Source: Chloroflexota bacterium (GTDB lineage Bacteria; Chloroflexota; Anaerolineae; Anaerolineales; Villigracilaceae). From it: 33,090 nt of DNA. The stretch is from NCBI GenBank assembly GCA_005778035.1, contig SXKT01000006.1, positions 1 to 33,090 of the forward strand, written 5' to 3'. A program made the position numbers and the translations under genes. The notes beneath the pieces were generated by a model. That model was given only the letters and a program-made list of their open reading frames with translations. It searched no databases and was not told the DNA's origin. Positions 1 through 8,801 of this stretch are shown here, piece after piece. Each line of letters starts with the position of its first letter. Position 1 is the first letter of the stretch.

Positions 1-584
1 ATCGCCGGGAACCGTTGTTTTCGGGCATGGTAGATCATCCAATTATCCCAACCGGCCCGTCCAATAGTGAAAGCGGGGATGCTGGTGTAGCAATTAGCCG
101 GGAACAAAAAATAATCTGATCCGGCAGGCTTATGGAGGGTGCCGTGTTGACGCATTTGCCGCAACAGGGAATCCTCCCACTGGTCAGGAAATTCCAGCCT
201 GAAGCTGATATCCAAGTCCCATCGTTGGCCCATCAGCACAAACTGGCTTGCCAGTTTGTGTACCTGTTGGGCATGCCGGACGAAAGATGGGAATAATAGG
301 ATGTCGGCATTGATGATGCAGTAAAGTGGGGTTTTGCTGGCATTGCGGGCAAGTTGGAACATCGCGTCCATTTTAGGGGCGCCGCTGGGGCTGCAGGGAA
401 CATTCGGAATGTGGATCAGGCCAAGTTCGGAACAGATCTCCGCCGTTCCGGCTTCGTTTCCCAGGATCACGATCTGGGTGTCCGGGATCTGTTTCCAACT
501 CATCAGGGCATTGCGTTGGATAATGCTGATGTGCGGGTCGGTGAACGGTTTTGGCGCCGTGAAAAGGGTTAAGATCGCGGCCAT
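1..584 (-). CDS. Glycosyltransferase-like protein (GT-A-like), C-terminus truncated by window edge
   Basis: Hand translation of minus strand gives MAAILTLFTAPKPFTDPHISIIQRNALMSWKQIPDTQIVILGNEAGTAEI...CIINADILLFPSF..., open to the window edge; 'NADILLF' resembles a GT-A DxD region; start overlaps the stop of the upstream gene by 1 nt (TAATG). Absent from the supplied ORF track. Confidence 0.7.
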   Translation of the reverse strand, partial: MAAILTLFTAPKPFTDPHISIIQRNALMSWKQIPDTQIVILGNEAGTAEICSELGLIHIPNVPCSPSGAPKMDAMFQLARNASKTPLYCIINADILLFPSFVRHAQQVHKLASQFVLMGQRWDLDISFRLEFPDQWEDSLLRQMRQHGTLHKPAGSDYFLFPANCYTSIPAFTIGRAGWDNWMIYHARKQRFPA

Positions 585-1414
585 TATTTTGCCCTTTCGT
601 CCACTTCTTTCATGGTTTTATGTCTTACCTCCGCGTTGATCATCTCCATCTCGGGATGGGCTTTGATCACCGCAAGCATTTCCAGCCAGCTGAAATCAGG
701 ATCCTTGGGCAAGTGTTTTGCCACCTGCCGGGCAAATTCCAAATCTTCAGCAGTGTCTACTGTCCAGCGTTTGTGGCCGTAGTCTTGGCTGTAATTGAGT
801 ATGGAAACTAAAAATCCATATTTCGACCAGCCCGATTGTGTATTTTGGGCTGTTGTGGATAACGCTGTGCCCTCGTAGAGGTAGGGCATCACATGTTCGC
901 GATGGAACAACTCCTTGGCATTTTTCCAGGCGTTTTCAAGAGCGGCCATGCTGCAAACTTCAACATCCAGGCCGATGGGGAATGAGCGGTGAAATGGGGG
1001 TGGTAACCGATTGGCGGTGAATGACGGGGAGGATTGGTCTACAGGTGTGTTGAGCAGCGCAATGGTTTGGTCGATCAAATGCGCGTCAATGAAGGGGCAA
1101 TCGGCTGTCACCCGCACGACGATCTCGGCTTCGGTAGCTAACGCGGCGCCATAGAACCTGTCGAGCACATCGTGCAGGGATCCGCGATGGCAATTGTAGC
1201 CATGGCTGTGGCACCACTCTGAGATCGGGTCATCAGAGGCATCTGAACTGGTGGCAACTATGGTTTGGTCGATCAACTGGCTCTTTTGTACGCGCTCGAT
1301 CACCCACTGCAACATTGGTTTTCCGGCAAGGTCTAATAGGACCTTGCCCGGCAAGCGCGAGGAACTCATCCGTCCTTGGATGATGCAGACGACTTTTTCC
1401 CCATTCAATGTCAT
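584..1414 (-). CDS. Cytidylyltransferase-family protein (SpsF/NeuA-like)
   Basis: N-terminus VVCIIQGRMSSSRLPGKVLLDLAGKPMLQWVIERV and 'VRVTADCPFID' are typical of the SpsF/acylneuraminate cytidylyltransferase family. Confidence 0.88.
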   Translation of the reverse strand: MTLNGEKVVCIIQGRMSSSRLPGKVLLDLAGKPMLQWVIERVQKSQLIDQTIVATSSDASDDPISEWCHSHGYNCHRGSLHDVLDRFYGAALATEAEIVVRVTADCPFIDAHLIDQTIALLNTPVDQSSPSFTANRLPPPFHRSFPIGLDVEVCSMAALENAWKNAKELFHREHVMPYLYEGTALSTTAQNTQSGWSKYGFLVSILNYSQDYGHKRWTVDTAEDLEFARQVAKHLPKDPDFSWLEMLAVIKAHPEMEMINAEVRHKTMKEVDERAK

Positions 1415-2526
1415 CGGTTCACCTGCGTGGAGGCATGGAGGGTATCTTGATATGTTTTAAGCAACGCCGAGAAGTTAATTTCCCAATTTGCTTTTTGGCT
1501 CGCAAGTTGTTTCGCCTTTACGCTCATATCTGGCAACAATGCGGGGTTATCGATTGCATAGAGGATCTTAGCGGCCAAAGTATCCACATCGCCATCCGGA
1601 AAGGTCCAGCCATTTTCATTCTCTTCGACCCACGGCAGATTGCCGGGGATATCGCTGGCCAAGGTTGGCAACCCGCAGGCAAGGGCTTCCATCAACGAAA
1701 CCGATGAGCCGTCGATATGAGATGGCGTGATGTAAAGATCTGCCCGGTGATAATACGAAGGCAGGTCTTGTTGCGGGATGCGGCCAGGTAGCTCTACATT
1801 ATCCAGGCAGCCGCCTTGTTCAAAGATCCTGATCAGGTTGGTTTGCATTGAGCCATTGCCCAACAATAACAACCTTGCTTGTGGGCGCTCTCGTGCGACC
1901 TTTACAAATGCCTGAGCCAAAACATCAACACCGTAGGTAGGCTCCCAGGAGCGGTTACAGAACAAGGTAAAAGTAGCGGCTTTGCCAATAGGGTGTTGGC
2001 GTGGTCCGGGTTTAAAAAGTTGGTGGTCTACCCCCCATGGGATCAGCGACGAGCGAGTGGGATCGGCGCCGAGCTGGAAGGCTGCTTGCTGGGTAGCCTG
2101 GGCATCGCTGGTGTAGTAGGCTGCCCTGCGAAGGGCTATGCTGGCGGTCTGCTTCCAGATCCAACGGCGATGAATGATATCCATCAGGTCGAACCCCCAG
2201 CTCATTGCCAGCAAAGGGGCTGGGCTTGCAAGGCTGGCAAGGAAGGCACAGTTTTGGATCGGCCCTGCATGAATGATATCCGGATCCACCCGGGTTGTGA
2301 TCTTGCTAAATGTGCCCACCAGGTTGATCAGTTCAAAAAAACCGGGGTCTTTTTTGGTTCCAAGCGATGGGCCAATATGTATGTTCTTGAGGCCATCCAA
2401 GGATGACATATCCCTTTCATCAGCCCACAGGCGCACGAAGGTAACCTCATGTTCGGAATTAGCAAGCGAGGTGAGGAATCGGTGGTCGTGCACCGTAAAG
2501 GTTTCGGAAAAATAAAGAACGCGCAT
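1411..2526 (-). CDS. Glycosyltransferase family 4 (group 1)
   Basis: C-terminal GT-B domain with 'DLYITPSHIDGSSVSLMEALACGLPTLASDIPGN'; likely start MRVLYFSETF at 2526 rather than 2589, since the upstream gene ends at 2531. Confidence 0.88.
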   Translation of the reverse strand: MRVLYFSETFTVHDHRFLTSLANSEHEVTFVRLWADERDMSSLDGLKNIHIGPSLGTKKDPGFFELINLVGTFSKITTRVDPDIIHAGPIQNCAFLASLASPAPLLAMSWGFDLMDIIHRRWIWKQTASIALRRAAYYTSDAQATQQAAFQLGADPTRSSLIPWGVDHQLFKPGPRQHPIGKAATFTLFCNRSWEPTYGVDVLAQAFVKVARERPQARLLLLGNGSMQTNLIRIFEQGGCLDNVELPGRIPQQDLPSYYHRADLYITPSHIDGSSVSLMEALACGLPTLASDIPGNLPWVEENENGWTFPDGDVDTLAAKILYAIDNPALLPDMSVKAKQLASQKANWEINFSALLKTYQDTLHASTQVNR

Positions 2527-2530
2527 TCCC

Positions 2531-3598
2531 TTAGGAGACCAGGTCCGTCCAACGCAATTCTTTGCCAAATGGAAGGTCGGATGCGGCACGCGTACCGATC
2601 ACAGACTTGATTTGATCAGGCTTGATCGCTCCCGGTGTAGCTGGCCGCAACACGTCGATCATATCGCGGCTAAAAACCTCACCAGCTTTAATATCTCGCG
2701 CGGCCCGCAAACAGCGGCGTTGCACCACCTGGGTTTCTTGTTCGTTTCTGGTGATGAATTTATCGGCTGTGCCGAGCGCTTTTTCGAGCAAGCGGGTCTC
2801 TTGAACCATACTTGCCCAGGCGGTTGGGTTCATGGCAAACTTGTGGTCGGGGCCTTCGCGGTCGTTGCTATCGGTAAAGTGCCGCTCGATCACCCGCGCG
2901 CCCAAAGTAACAGCGCCAAGAACAGTAGCATTCCCGTGGGTGTGGTCCGACAGGCCCAGTACAACACCAGGAAACATAGAAGCGTACGTTTTTAACACGT
3001 TCAGGTTGATGTATTGGTAGTTCTCAGGGCTGGCGGTGTAGTTGGTATTGCATTGCATAAGCACCAATTGCGGGTTGATGGCCAAAATGGCATGGACCGC
3101 TTTTTGCACCTCGCCAATATTTGCGGCACCGGTGGCGATCAGCACAGGTTTACCCTTTGACGCCATTAATTCCAGGCTTTCGATCCAATCGATCTCGCCT
3201 GAACCAACCTTATAGGCAGGAAGGTATGGGTCTACCTCATCAATGGATTCAAAATCGTAAGGGGAGGTGAAATACTCGATCCCTACCTTGTCACATTCCT
3301 CTTTGAGGATAGGGGTCCAATTGGTAGGGATGGATGCATCGGAATAGACCTGAAAGACAGACTTCTTCCAGGATGCCTGGTGCGATACCTGGCTGTTCAT
3401 GTGGGTAAAGCCATAATCGGAGACGATCTTGGGTGCCTTGAAGTTCTGGAACTTGGCCGCATCGGCGCCAGCCTCTTTTGCCAGTCGGATCAAAGACTTG
3501 GCCCGATCCAGGTCGCCGTCGTGGTTGGCAGCGATATCGGCAATGAAATATGTTGGGTAAGACAAACCAATGTTTTTTGAACCTATCTTGATGTCCAT
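2531..3598 (-). CDS. N-acetylneuraminate/pseudaminate synthase family protein (NeuB/PseI/SpsE-like) with C-terminal SAF domain
   Basis: FIADIAANHDGDLDRAKSLI, 'KVGSGEI', 'GLSDHTHGN', 'ERHFTDSNDREGPDHKFAM', and C-terminal RRCLRAARDIKAGEVFSRDMI (SAF). Confidence 0.9.
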   Translation of the reverse strand: MDIKIGSKNIGLSYPTYFIADIAANHDGDLDRAKSLIRLAKEAGADAAKFQNFKAPKIVSDYGFTHMNSQVSHQASWKKSVFQVYSDASIPTNWTPILKEECDKVGIEYFTSPYDFESIDEVDPYLPAYKVGSGEIDWIESLELMASKGKPVLIATGAANIGEVQKAVHAILAINPQLVLMQCNTNYTASPENYQYINLNVLKTYASMFPGVVLGLSDHTHGNATVLGAVTLGARVIERHFTDSNDREGPDHKFAMNPTAWASMVQETRLLEKALGTADKFITRNEQETQVVQRRCLRAARDIKAGEVFSRDMIDVLRPATPGAIKPDQIKSVIGTRAASDLPFGKELRWTDLVS

Positions 3599-3613
3599 AA
3601 GGGTTTCCTTTTC

Positions 3614-4534
3614 TCAGGATTGTTGATAAGTACGTATTTTTTGTGGATAACCATGCTTGAATTGTGTATAAAAGCGGTCCAACCCTTGCCCAATACCGGG
3701 GATGGATTGGCCTAATGCTGTTGATAACTTGGCATTGCTCAGGCGTAAATTGTTTGATCTTGGGGATACGAGTGTGGATAACTCAACGCTTTTGGGGGAT
3801 ATCAGGTTGATATCGTATCCAAAAACTTGGGCAATTTGCTGGCCAAACTGATATTTTGAAAGAGTGTCGGACCCCACCACGTGATAAAGGCCGGCTAATT
3901 GCTTATCGATCATTTTGATCAATACTTCGCCGAGGTCCTCTACATAGAGCGGGCAAAAAAATACATCCGGAAATCCAAAGCAAGGCTTGTTGTTGGCCAA
4001 ATGATTGAAAAAAAACTCCGCGAGGGATTTTTTTCCGCTGATGCTCCACCCAAAAAAATTGACCCTTGCGACTATCGCGTAGGGGTCTATTTGCAAAACA
4101 TATTCTTCCCCTGACAGTTTGCTTTGGCCATAAAGGTTGTTGGGGTTGGGGGTATCCTGCTCGGTGAACACGCGGTCAGTGTTGTCGTGGAACACGGCAT
4201 CTGTGGATATGTGGATAAGTTGGATCCCGCGTTGGGATGTCACTTCAGCAATTCGGGCAGGAAGCTCGGCGTTGAGCGTGAAGGTATGTTTTGGATCCTT
4301 TTCGCAGTCATCTAAATTGGCATTGGCCGCGGCGTGGATGATCACATCTGGGCGCAGCTTTTCTACCAATTTTGGCAATACCCCTTTTTCCAGCAAGTCT
4401 GCCTGTTCGGTAGCAAAGGGGAGCGCCTTGATGGCGCGGCGCGTGATGCCGATGATCTGGTGGTGTTGGTAGCTGTTGAGGCAGAAATTCACCCCAAACA
4501 GGCCGCCTGCACCAGTAACAAGGATCTTGGACAT
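3614..4534 (-). CDS. dTDP-4-dehydrorhamnose reductase-like SDR (RmlD family)
   Basis: ILVTGAGGLFG Rossmann motif; HISTDAVFHD...YGQSKLSGE typical of RmlD-like reductases. Confidence 0.85.
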   Translation of the reverse strand: MSKILVTGAGGLFGVNFCLNSYQHHQIIGITRRAIKALPFATEQADLLEKGVLPKLVEKLRPDVIIHAAANANLDDCEKDPKHTFTLNAELPARIAEVTSQRGIQLIHISTDAVFHDNTDRVFTEQDTPNPNNLYGQSKLSGEEYVLQIDPYAIVARVNFFGWSISGKKSLAEFFFNHLANNKPCFGFPDVFFCPLYVEDLGEVLIKMIDKQLAGLYHVVGSDTLSKYQFGQQIAQVFGYDINLISPKSVELSTLVSPRSNNLRLSNAKLSTALGQSIPGIGQGLDRFYTQFKHGYPQKIRTYQQS

Positions 4535-4548
4535 AAGCGGAGAAAAGA

Positions 4549-5559
4549 TTACCCTTCGAGTTTTCCGGAAGCGAAATCATCCTCGAAAGGCGCGATGTAG
4601 GCTTTGATACCTTCAATATCAAGCCACTCGGTATTGTTATCGCTGGTGTACGAAAAACCTTCCTGGCAGGGCTTGCCTTTGTCCTTCCAGCCATAGCCAA
4701 ACCAAACTGCTTCGGCGGGTTGAACCACGTACATTGTATCCAGCTCAATGGTGTTGCGGGCTTCATCGGCCGAAAGCAGGTCCTCGTGTAACTTTTCACC
4801 AGGACGAATGCCTATGATCTCAATAGTGGCATTGGGGGCGATAGCCCGAGCAAGGTCTACTACTTTTGTGGAAGGGATCTTGGGAACGAAGACCTCTCCG
4901 CCTTCCATTTGCTCAATGCAGCGCATCACGAAATGGACACCTTGTTCCAGTGACAACCAAAAACGGGTCATGCGGTCGTCGGTGATGGTGATCTTGCCGC
5001 TTTGACGTTGTTTAATGAACAGGGGTACCACAGAGCCGCGCGAACCAACAACGTTGCCGTAGCGGACGCAGCTGTAACGCGTGGAGCTGCCCGCGGCGTA
5101 AGCGTTGGACTGGATGACCAGTTTCTCGGCGACCAATTTGGTGCCGCCATACAAATTGGCAGGGCTTACCGCTTTGTCGGTGCTCAGTGCCAATACCTTG
5201 GCCACGCCGGCATCCAGGGCGGCTTCCAGCACATTGGATGTGCCCATAATGTTGGTCTTAACGGCTTCCATCGGGTTATATTCACAAGCAGGAACCTGTT
5301 TAAGGGCGGCGGCGTGTACCACAATGTCTACCCCGTGCATCGCGCGGGTCAACCGTTCCCTGTCTCGGATATCGCCAATAAAGTAACGCAAAGATGGATG
5401 GTCGTACCCAGCCACGCGCATTTCGTGTTGTTTTAATTCGTCTCGGCTAAAGATGATGATCTTTTTGGGTTGTTTTTCGGCAAGCAGCATCTTGATGAAT
5501 TTCTTGCCGAACGAGCCGGTACCACCGGTGATAAGGATTACTTTATCTTTCCAATCCAT
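4549..5559 (-). CDS. pseB: UDP-N-acetylglucosamine 4,6-dehydratase (PseB-like)
   Basis: ILITGGTGSFGKKF, FSRDELKQHEM, HAAALKQVPACEYNPMEAVKTN, STDKAVSPANLYGGTK, VRYGNVVGSRGSVVPLF, GIRPGEKLHE. Confidence 0.9.
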   Translation of the reverse strand: MDWKDKVILITGGTGSFGKKFIKMLLAEKQPKKIIIFSRDELKQHEMRVAGYDHPSLRYFIGDIRDRERLTRAMHGVDIVVHAAALKQVPACEYNPMEAVKTNIMGTSNVLEAALDAGVAKVLALSTDKAVSPANLYGGTKLVAEKLVIQSNAYAAGSSTRYSCVRYGNVVGSRGSVVPLFIKQRQSGKITITDDRMTRFWLSLEQGVHFVMRCIEQMEGGEVFVPKIPSTKVVDLARAIAPNATIEIIGIRPGEKLHEDLLSADEARNTIELDTMYVVQPAEAVWFGYGWKDKGKPCQEGFSYTSDNNTEWLDIEGIKAYIAPFEDDFASGKLEG

Positions 5560-5602
5560 GCTAACCTCCAGGCGTAAGCCTTGTTTGATCTAAGTTGTTA
5601 GT

Positions 5603-6397
5603 TCAATTACAAATAAACACGCCAGAGCTTTTTGAGACGTAGATCTGGCCTTTTTCCTGAAGTTGCTTTTGTAGAGCGGCCTCCACTGATGATATCTTTT
5701 CCTGTGACACGGCTTGAGGATCGATCCCCGATAATAGATAGGACATTACGGGTTCAACTTGGTCGATCACGAGCGAGTCATCATATTCTAACCTTGCAAC
5801 GCTGGAAAACACAGATTCTAAATATTTAGAGCCGTTTTCCAGCGTGAAGAAATTGTGGCTAAAAAAGGTATTGTCTGGGTCAAGGGTTTGGATGTGAGGC
5901 ATTAGCTCTGCCATATGCCCTTGGCCATTGGTGGATGCCACAAAGAGACCGCCCGGTTTTAACACCCGTTGGGCTTCACGGACGGCTAATTCAATTTCAG
6001 GCACGTGATAGAGCATATGGTTTGCGATCACGGCGTCAAAGTGATGGTCTGGAAAGGGGAGTGCCTGGGCATTGGCGATTTTAAATTTAAAAGGCCGATT
6101 GGTTACCACCAGATTCCGCCATGCATCCAAAAGAATACCCTCAGAGACATCCGTGAGAGTGATCGTCCAACCATCCGGAATTCTCTCCCGGTTAATTTTC
6201 CACAAGATGCCGTTTCCACAACCAACTTCCAATATGGAAGCGTTGGCGGGAAGGGCATTTAGCTGGTTGAAAAGCCAGGCAAACCAGCCAGTTTGGTTGG
6301 TGCTATAGCGCAGGTGCAGAGCGATACGTGCATCCAGATTGCTGGCAGTTTTGTATTGTCCGTTTACCAAATCTTGGGTGTCGTTAGGGTTGGGCAT
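5603..6397 (-). CDS. Class I SAM-dependent methyltransferase
   Basis: Motif I 'ILEVGCGNGILW'; 'FDAVIANHMLYHVPE' and 'VLKPGGLF'. Confidence 0.88.
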   Translation of the reverse strand: MPNPNDTQDLVNGQYKTASNLDARIALHLRYSTNQTGWFAWLFNQLNALPANASILEVGCGNGILWKINRERIPDGWTITLTDVSEGILLDAWRNLVVTNRPFKFKIANAQALPFPDHHFDAVIANHMLYHVPEIELAVREAQRVLKPGGLFVASTNGQGHMAELMPHIQTLDPDNTFFSHNFFTLENGSKYLESVFSSVARLEYDDSLVIDQVEPVMSYLLSGIDPQAVSQEKISSVEAALQKQLQEKGQIYVSKSSGVFICN

Positions 6398-6398
6398 T

Positions 6399-7220
6399 TT
6401 ACTTTTTTAGCAGGATGACCGGATACTGGCCATTGTGCCCATAAAAACCCGGGAAGAGTTCCTCGAGCGCATAAACCATCTTGAGAATAATTTTTCCGCC
6501 CAACCTGGGGTGGATGAACCAGCGCAAATAGCGGGTAGACATAGAACGCCAGGGCTTGACCTCAACGGGAATATGGTTGCCTATGTTTTTCATCAGCCAG
6601 CTGGGCGTCATTTTGCGCACATAGGTCCCTTCCGGGTCGGTTTCATTCAGCCAGTCCTTTTTCTTTTTCGCACTGCGGCCAGCCAATTTGCGTAAAAGGC
6701 CAATCACCGGCTCTCCGATGCGGCTCAGCAGCGGATCGCTCCAGCCGTTGACGATGGCTCCGGTGTGACCTGGGCTGAGCACGCGGAATAATTCATCGTA
6801 TGCGCGTGGGTGTTCTTCCAACGGAAGGTGGTGGATGGCATGCATCGACACAACCCCATCAAAGGAGTTGGGGGCAAACGGAAGGTTTGCCAAGTCTCCA
6901 ACTACAAACATTCCATGGTCACCAATACGGTTGCGTGCTTCCCGCAACGCCTGGATGGAGATATCCAGGCACACCCGTTTTTGATAGCCTTTGCTATAGG
7001 TAATGTAATCATCATATTGAACCGGGCCCGAGCCAGCATCCAATAGGTATTTTCCGGAAGGGCTCAGGTAGCGGTTGATGCGCAAACGGGTCTTTTGAAC
7101 GTACTCCGCGGAAACCGGGCGCAGGTCTTCATAACGGGCGTTTTGAAAGTTGCCGTCCTGTTCCTGTTGCCAACCGATCGAATCGTAAAACTCTTGTACT
7201 TTTTGTTTGGTGTCTGCCAT
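6399..7220 (-). CDS. Class I SAM-dependent methyltransferase
   Basis: 'YLLDAGSGPVQYDDY' motif I; 'FDGVVSMHAIHHLPLEEHPRAYDELFRVLSPG'. Confidence 0.85.
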   Translation of the reverse strand: MADTKQKVQEFYDSIGWQQEQDGNFQNARYEDLRPVSAEYVQKTRLRINRYLSPSGKYLLDAGSGPVQYDDYITYSKGYQKRVCLDISIQALREARNRIGDHGMFVVGDLANLPFAPNSFDGVVSMHAIHHLPLEEHPRAYDELFRVLSPGHTGAIVNGWSDPLLSRIGEPVIGLLRKLAGRSAKKKKDWLNETDPEGTYVRKMTPSWLMKNIGNHIPVEVKPWRSMSTRYLRWFIHPRLGGKIILKMVYALEELFPGFYGHNGQYPVILLKK

Positions 7221-7227
7221 ATTTTGG

Positions 7228-8796
7228 TTACCAATCTATAGGTTCGCCTGCCAGGGCGGAAAAGGTTTTCGTAAAGGATCCACGGCCTTCTGGTGAAAGG
7301 ATACGCTGGATCGGCCATTCTTGCAGGTCTTCCCAAAATTTCATCAAGCGCCAAGGGAATGGTCGTGGATACTCGAAGAAGAATCGGTAAGCGTAATTCC
7401 AGGCTGTGTCAATTTGGGTTTGGGATAGCCGCTTGGAAGCGGTGTTTTCGAGTAGTTGAGCGGTGATCGCGAAGTTGTCCTCATAGTTGGCTGGGTCATA
7501 GGTAAAGCCCCTGCCTCGGTAGTGTGTTTTACCAGCCACAATCACCGGCACACCGCGCATGGCCATCTCGAGGCCAACTGTGGTGGTGTATACCAAACCG
7601 AGGTCCGCGATCTCCATCAGGTCGTAGGTATTTACCTTCTCCAATGGGCCAATGATCTTGATGTTTTCAGGAATGGACGGCAAGGAATGGTTGATCACAT
7701 CGATGCTGGAAGGCCCCTTCATCAGGCGTTCGCCAGGGTGTATGCGAACCACCAACTGGGCTTGGGGGTGTTGGCTGTAATACACTACTGTTTTTGCGAT
7801 CCACTCGGCCATCGATGCCGTAAAGATATTTCGGCCAAGGGTTAGGCTGTCTCCTAACACATTAGTGGCCAACAATACCACGGGGCGGTCGTCCAAACCG
7901 AGTGCCTGCCGTTGGGCTTGCCCGCCAACCGAGGCAACATCTTGCCAAAAACGTGTGCCCTTGCCAAATTTTTTTGCCGAGGAGCGTGCGTCTTCGAAAG
8001 CGGCGATCTGGCTGTATTGTTCTTCATCCAGGGGGGTGTCTTTTTTGGCCGCCCAGATCTCATCGGTATTTTGGTTCATCACCACATCGGTGTGGCTTAT
8101 CCATATCTGTTCGCGCTGGTCATTGAACTCGTAGGTGACTGTATCCAGCCCCAAATGCTTCGAGGCTTGAAACCACACCCCCAATTCGGTGACCAGCCCG
8201 TTGGGGATCAAAACGATGTCTGGCTTGGTCTTGGCAAACAAGCCAAATACTTGGCGGGCTGCAGCTTCGTTGCGTTGTAAGCGTAGCTGGTAGAGCTCGG
8301 TATGGGGGTCAAAATCCTCTACTTGAAGTGTATACATCGTATCGTACGACGCTGCCAGCTGGATCTTGGCGTTGAAACCAGGAGGCAAGGTGCCGGATGG
8401 TTTGACTCGAAGCAGGGAGACAGTATCGAAGAATTGACTGAATTTTTTTAGAACCCTTGCGGCATATAGGTCCTGCCTTTTTAAGTCAAGTTTGTTCACT
8501 GGCTTGTCCCAGCTGCTATAGGGCAAATAGGCAACGGTGACCTTATAACCAAGCTTTTGCAGGACCACCGCGATCACGGCAGCTTGCTCGATCCAATAAT
8601 GCAGGGTGGCAAAAAGGAGGATATGTTTGTTTTTGTCAGGATCAGCGGGGATCGCTTTCAAGGTCGTCAATTGATCATCGGCGAACTGATCCAATTGGCG
8701 TAAATTAAAGCGGGTTCGCGGCGGTTGTTTTTGAAGCATGTCATAAAGATCAGCCGCGAAGGGGATCTGCCCAATAAGGTCTTTGATCTGGTACAT
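7228..8796 (-). CDS. Capsule polysaccharide biosynthesis-like protein (KpsS/KpsC-related GT-B fold)
   Basis: C-terminal 'LVVRIHPGE...ADLGLVYTTTVGLEMAMRGVPVIVAGKTHYRGRGFT' resembles the capsule_synth pattern; genomic context with Wzm/Wzt. Confidence 0.6.
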   Translation of the reverse strand: MYQIKDLIGQIPFAADLYDMLQKQPPRTRFNLRQLDQFADDQLTTLKAIPADPDKNKHILLFATLHYWIEQAAVIAVVLQKLGYKVTVAYLPYSSWDKPVNKLDLKRQDLYAARVLKKFSQFFDTVSLLRVKPSGTLPPGFNAKIQLAASYDTMYTLQVEDFDPHTELYQLRLQRNEAAARQVFGLFAKTKPDIVLIPNGLVTELGVWFQASKHLGLDTVTYEFNDQREQIWISHTDVVMNQNTDEIWAAKKDTPLDEEQYSQIAAFEDARSSAKKFGKGTRFWQDVASVGGQAQRQALGLDDRPVVLLATNVLGDSLTLGRNIFTASMAEWIAKTVVYYSQHPQAQLVVRIHPGERLMKGPSSIDVINHSLPSIPENIKIIGPLEKVNTYDLMEIADLGLVYTTTVGLEMAMRGVPVIVAGKTHYRGRGFTYDPANYEDNFAITAQLLENTASKRLSQTQIDTAWNYAYRFFFEYPRPFPWRLMKFWEDLQEWPIQRILSPEGRGSFTKTFSALAGEPIDW

Positions 8797-8801
8797 GGAG
8801 G

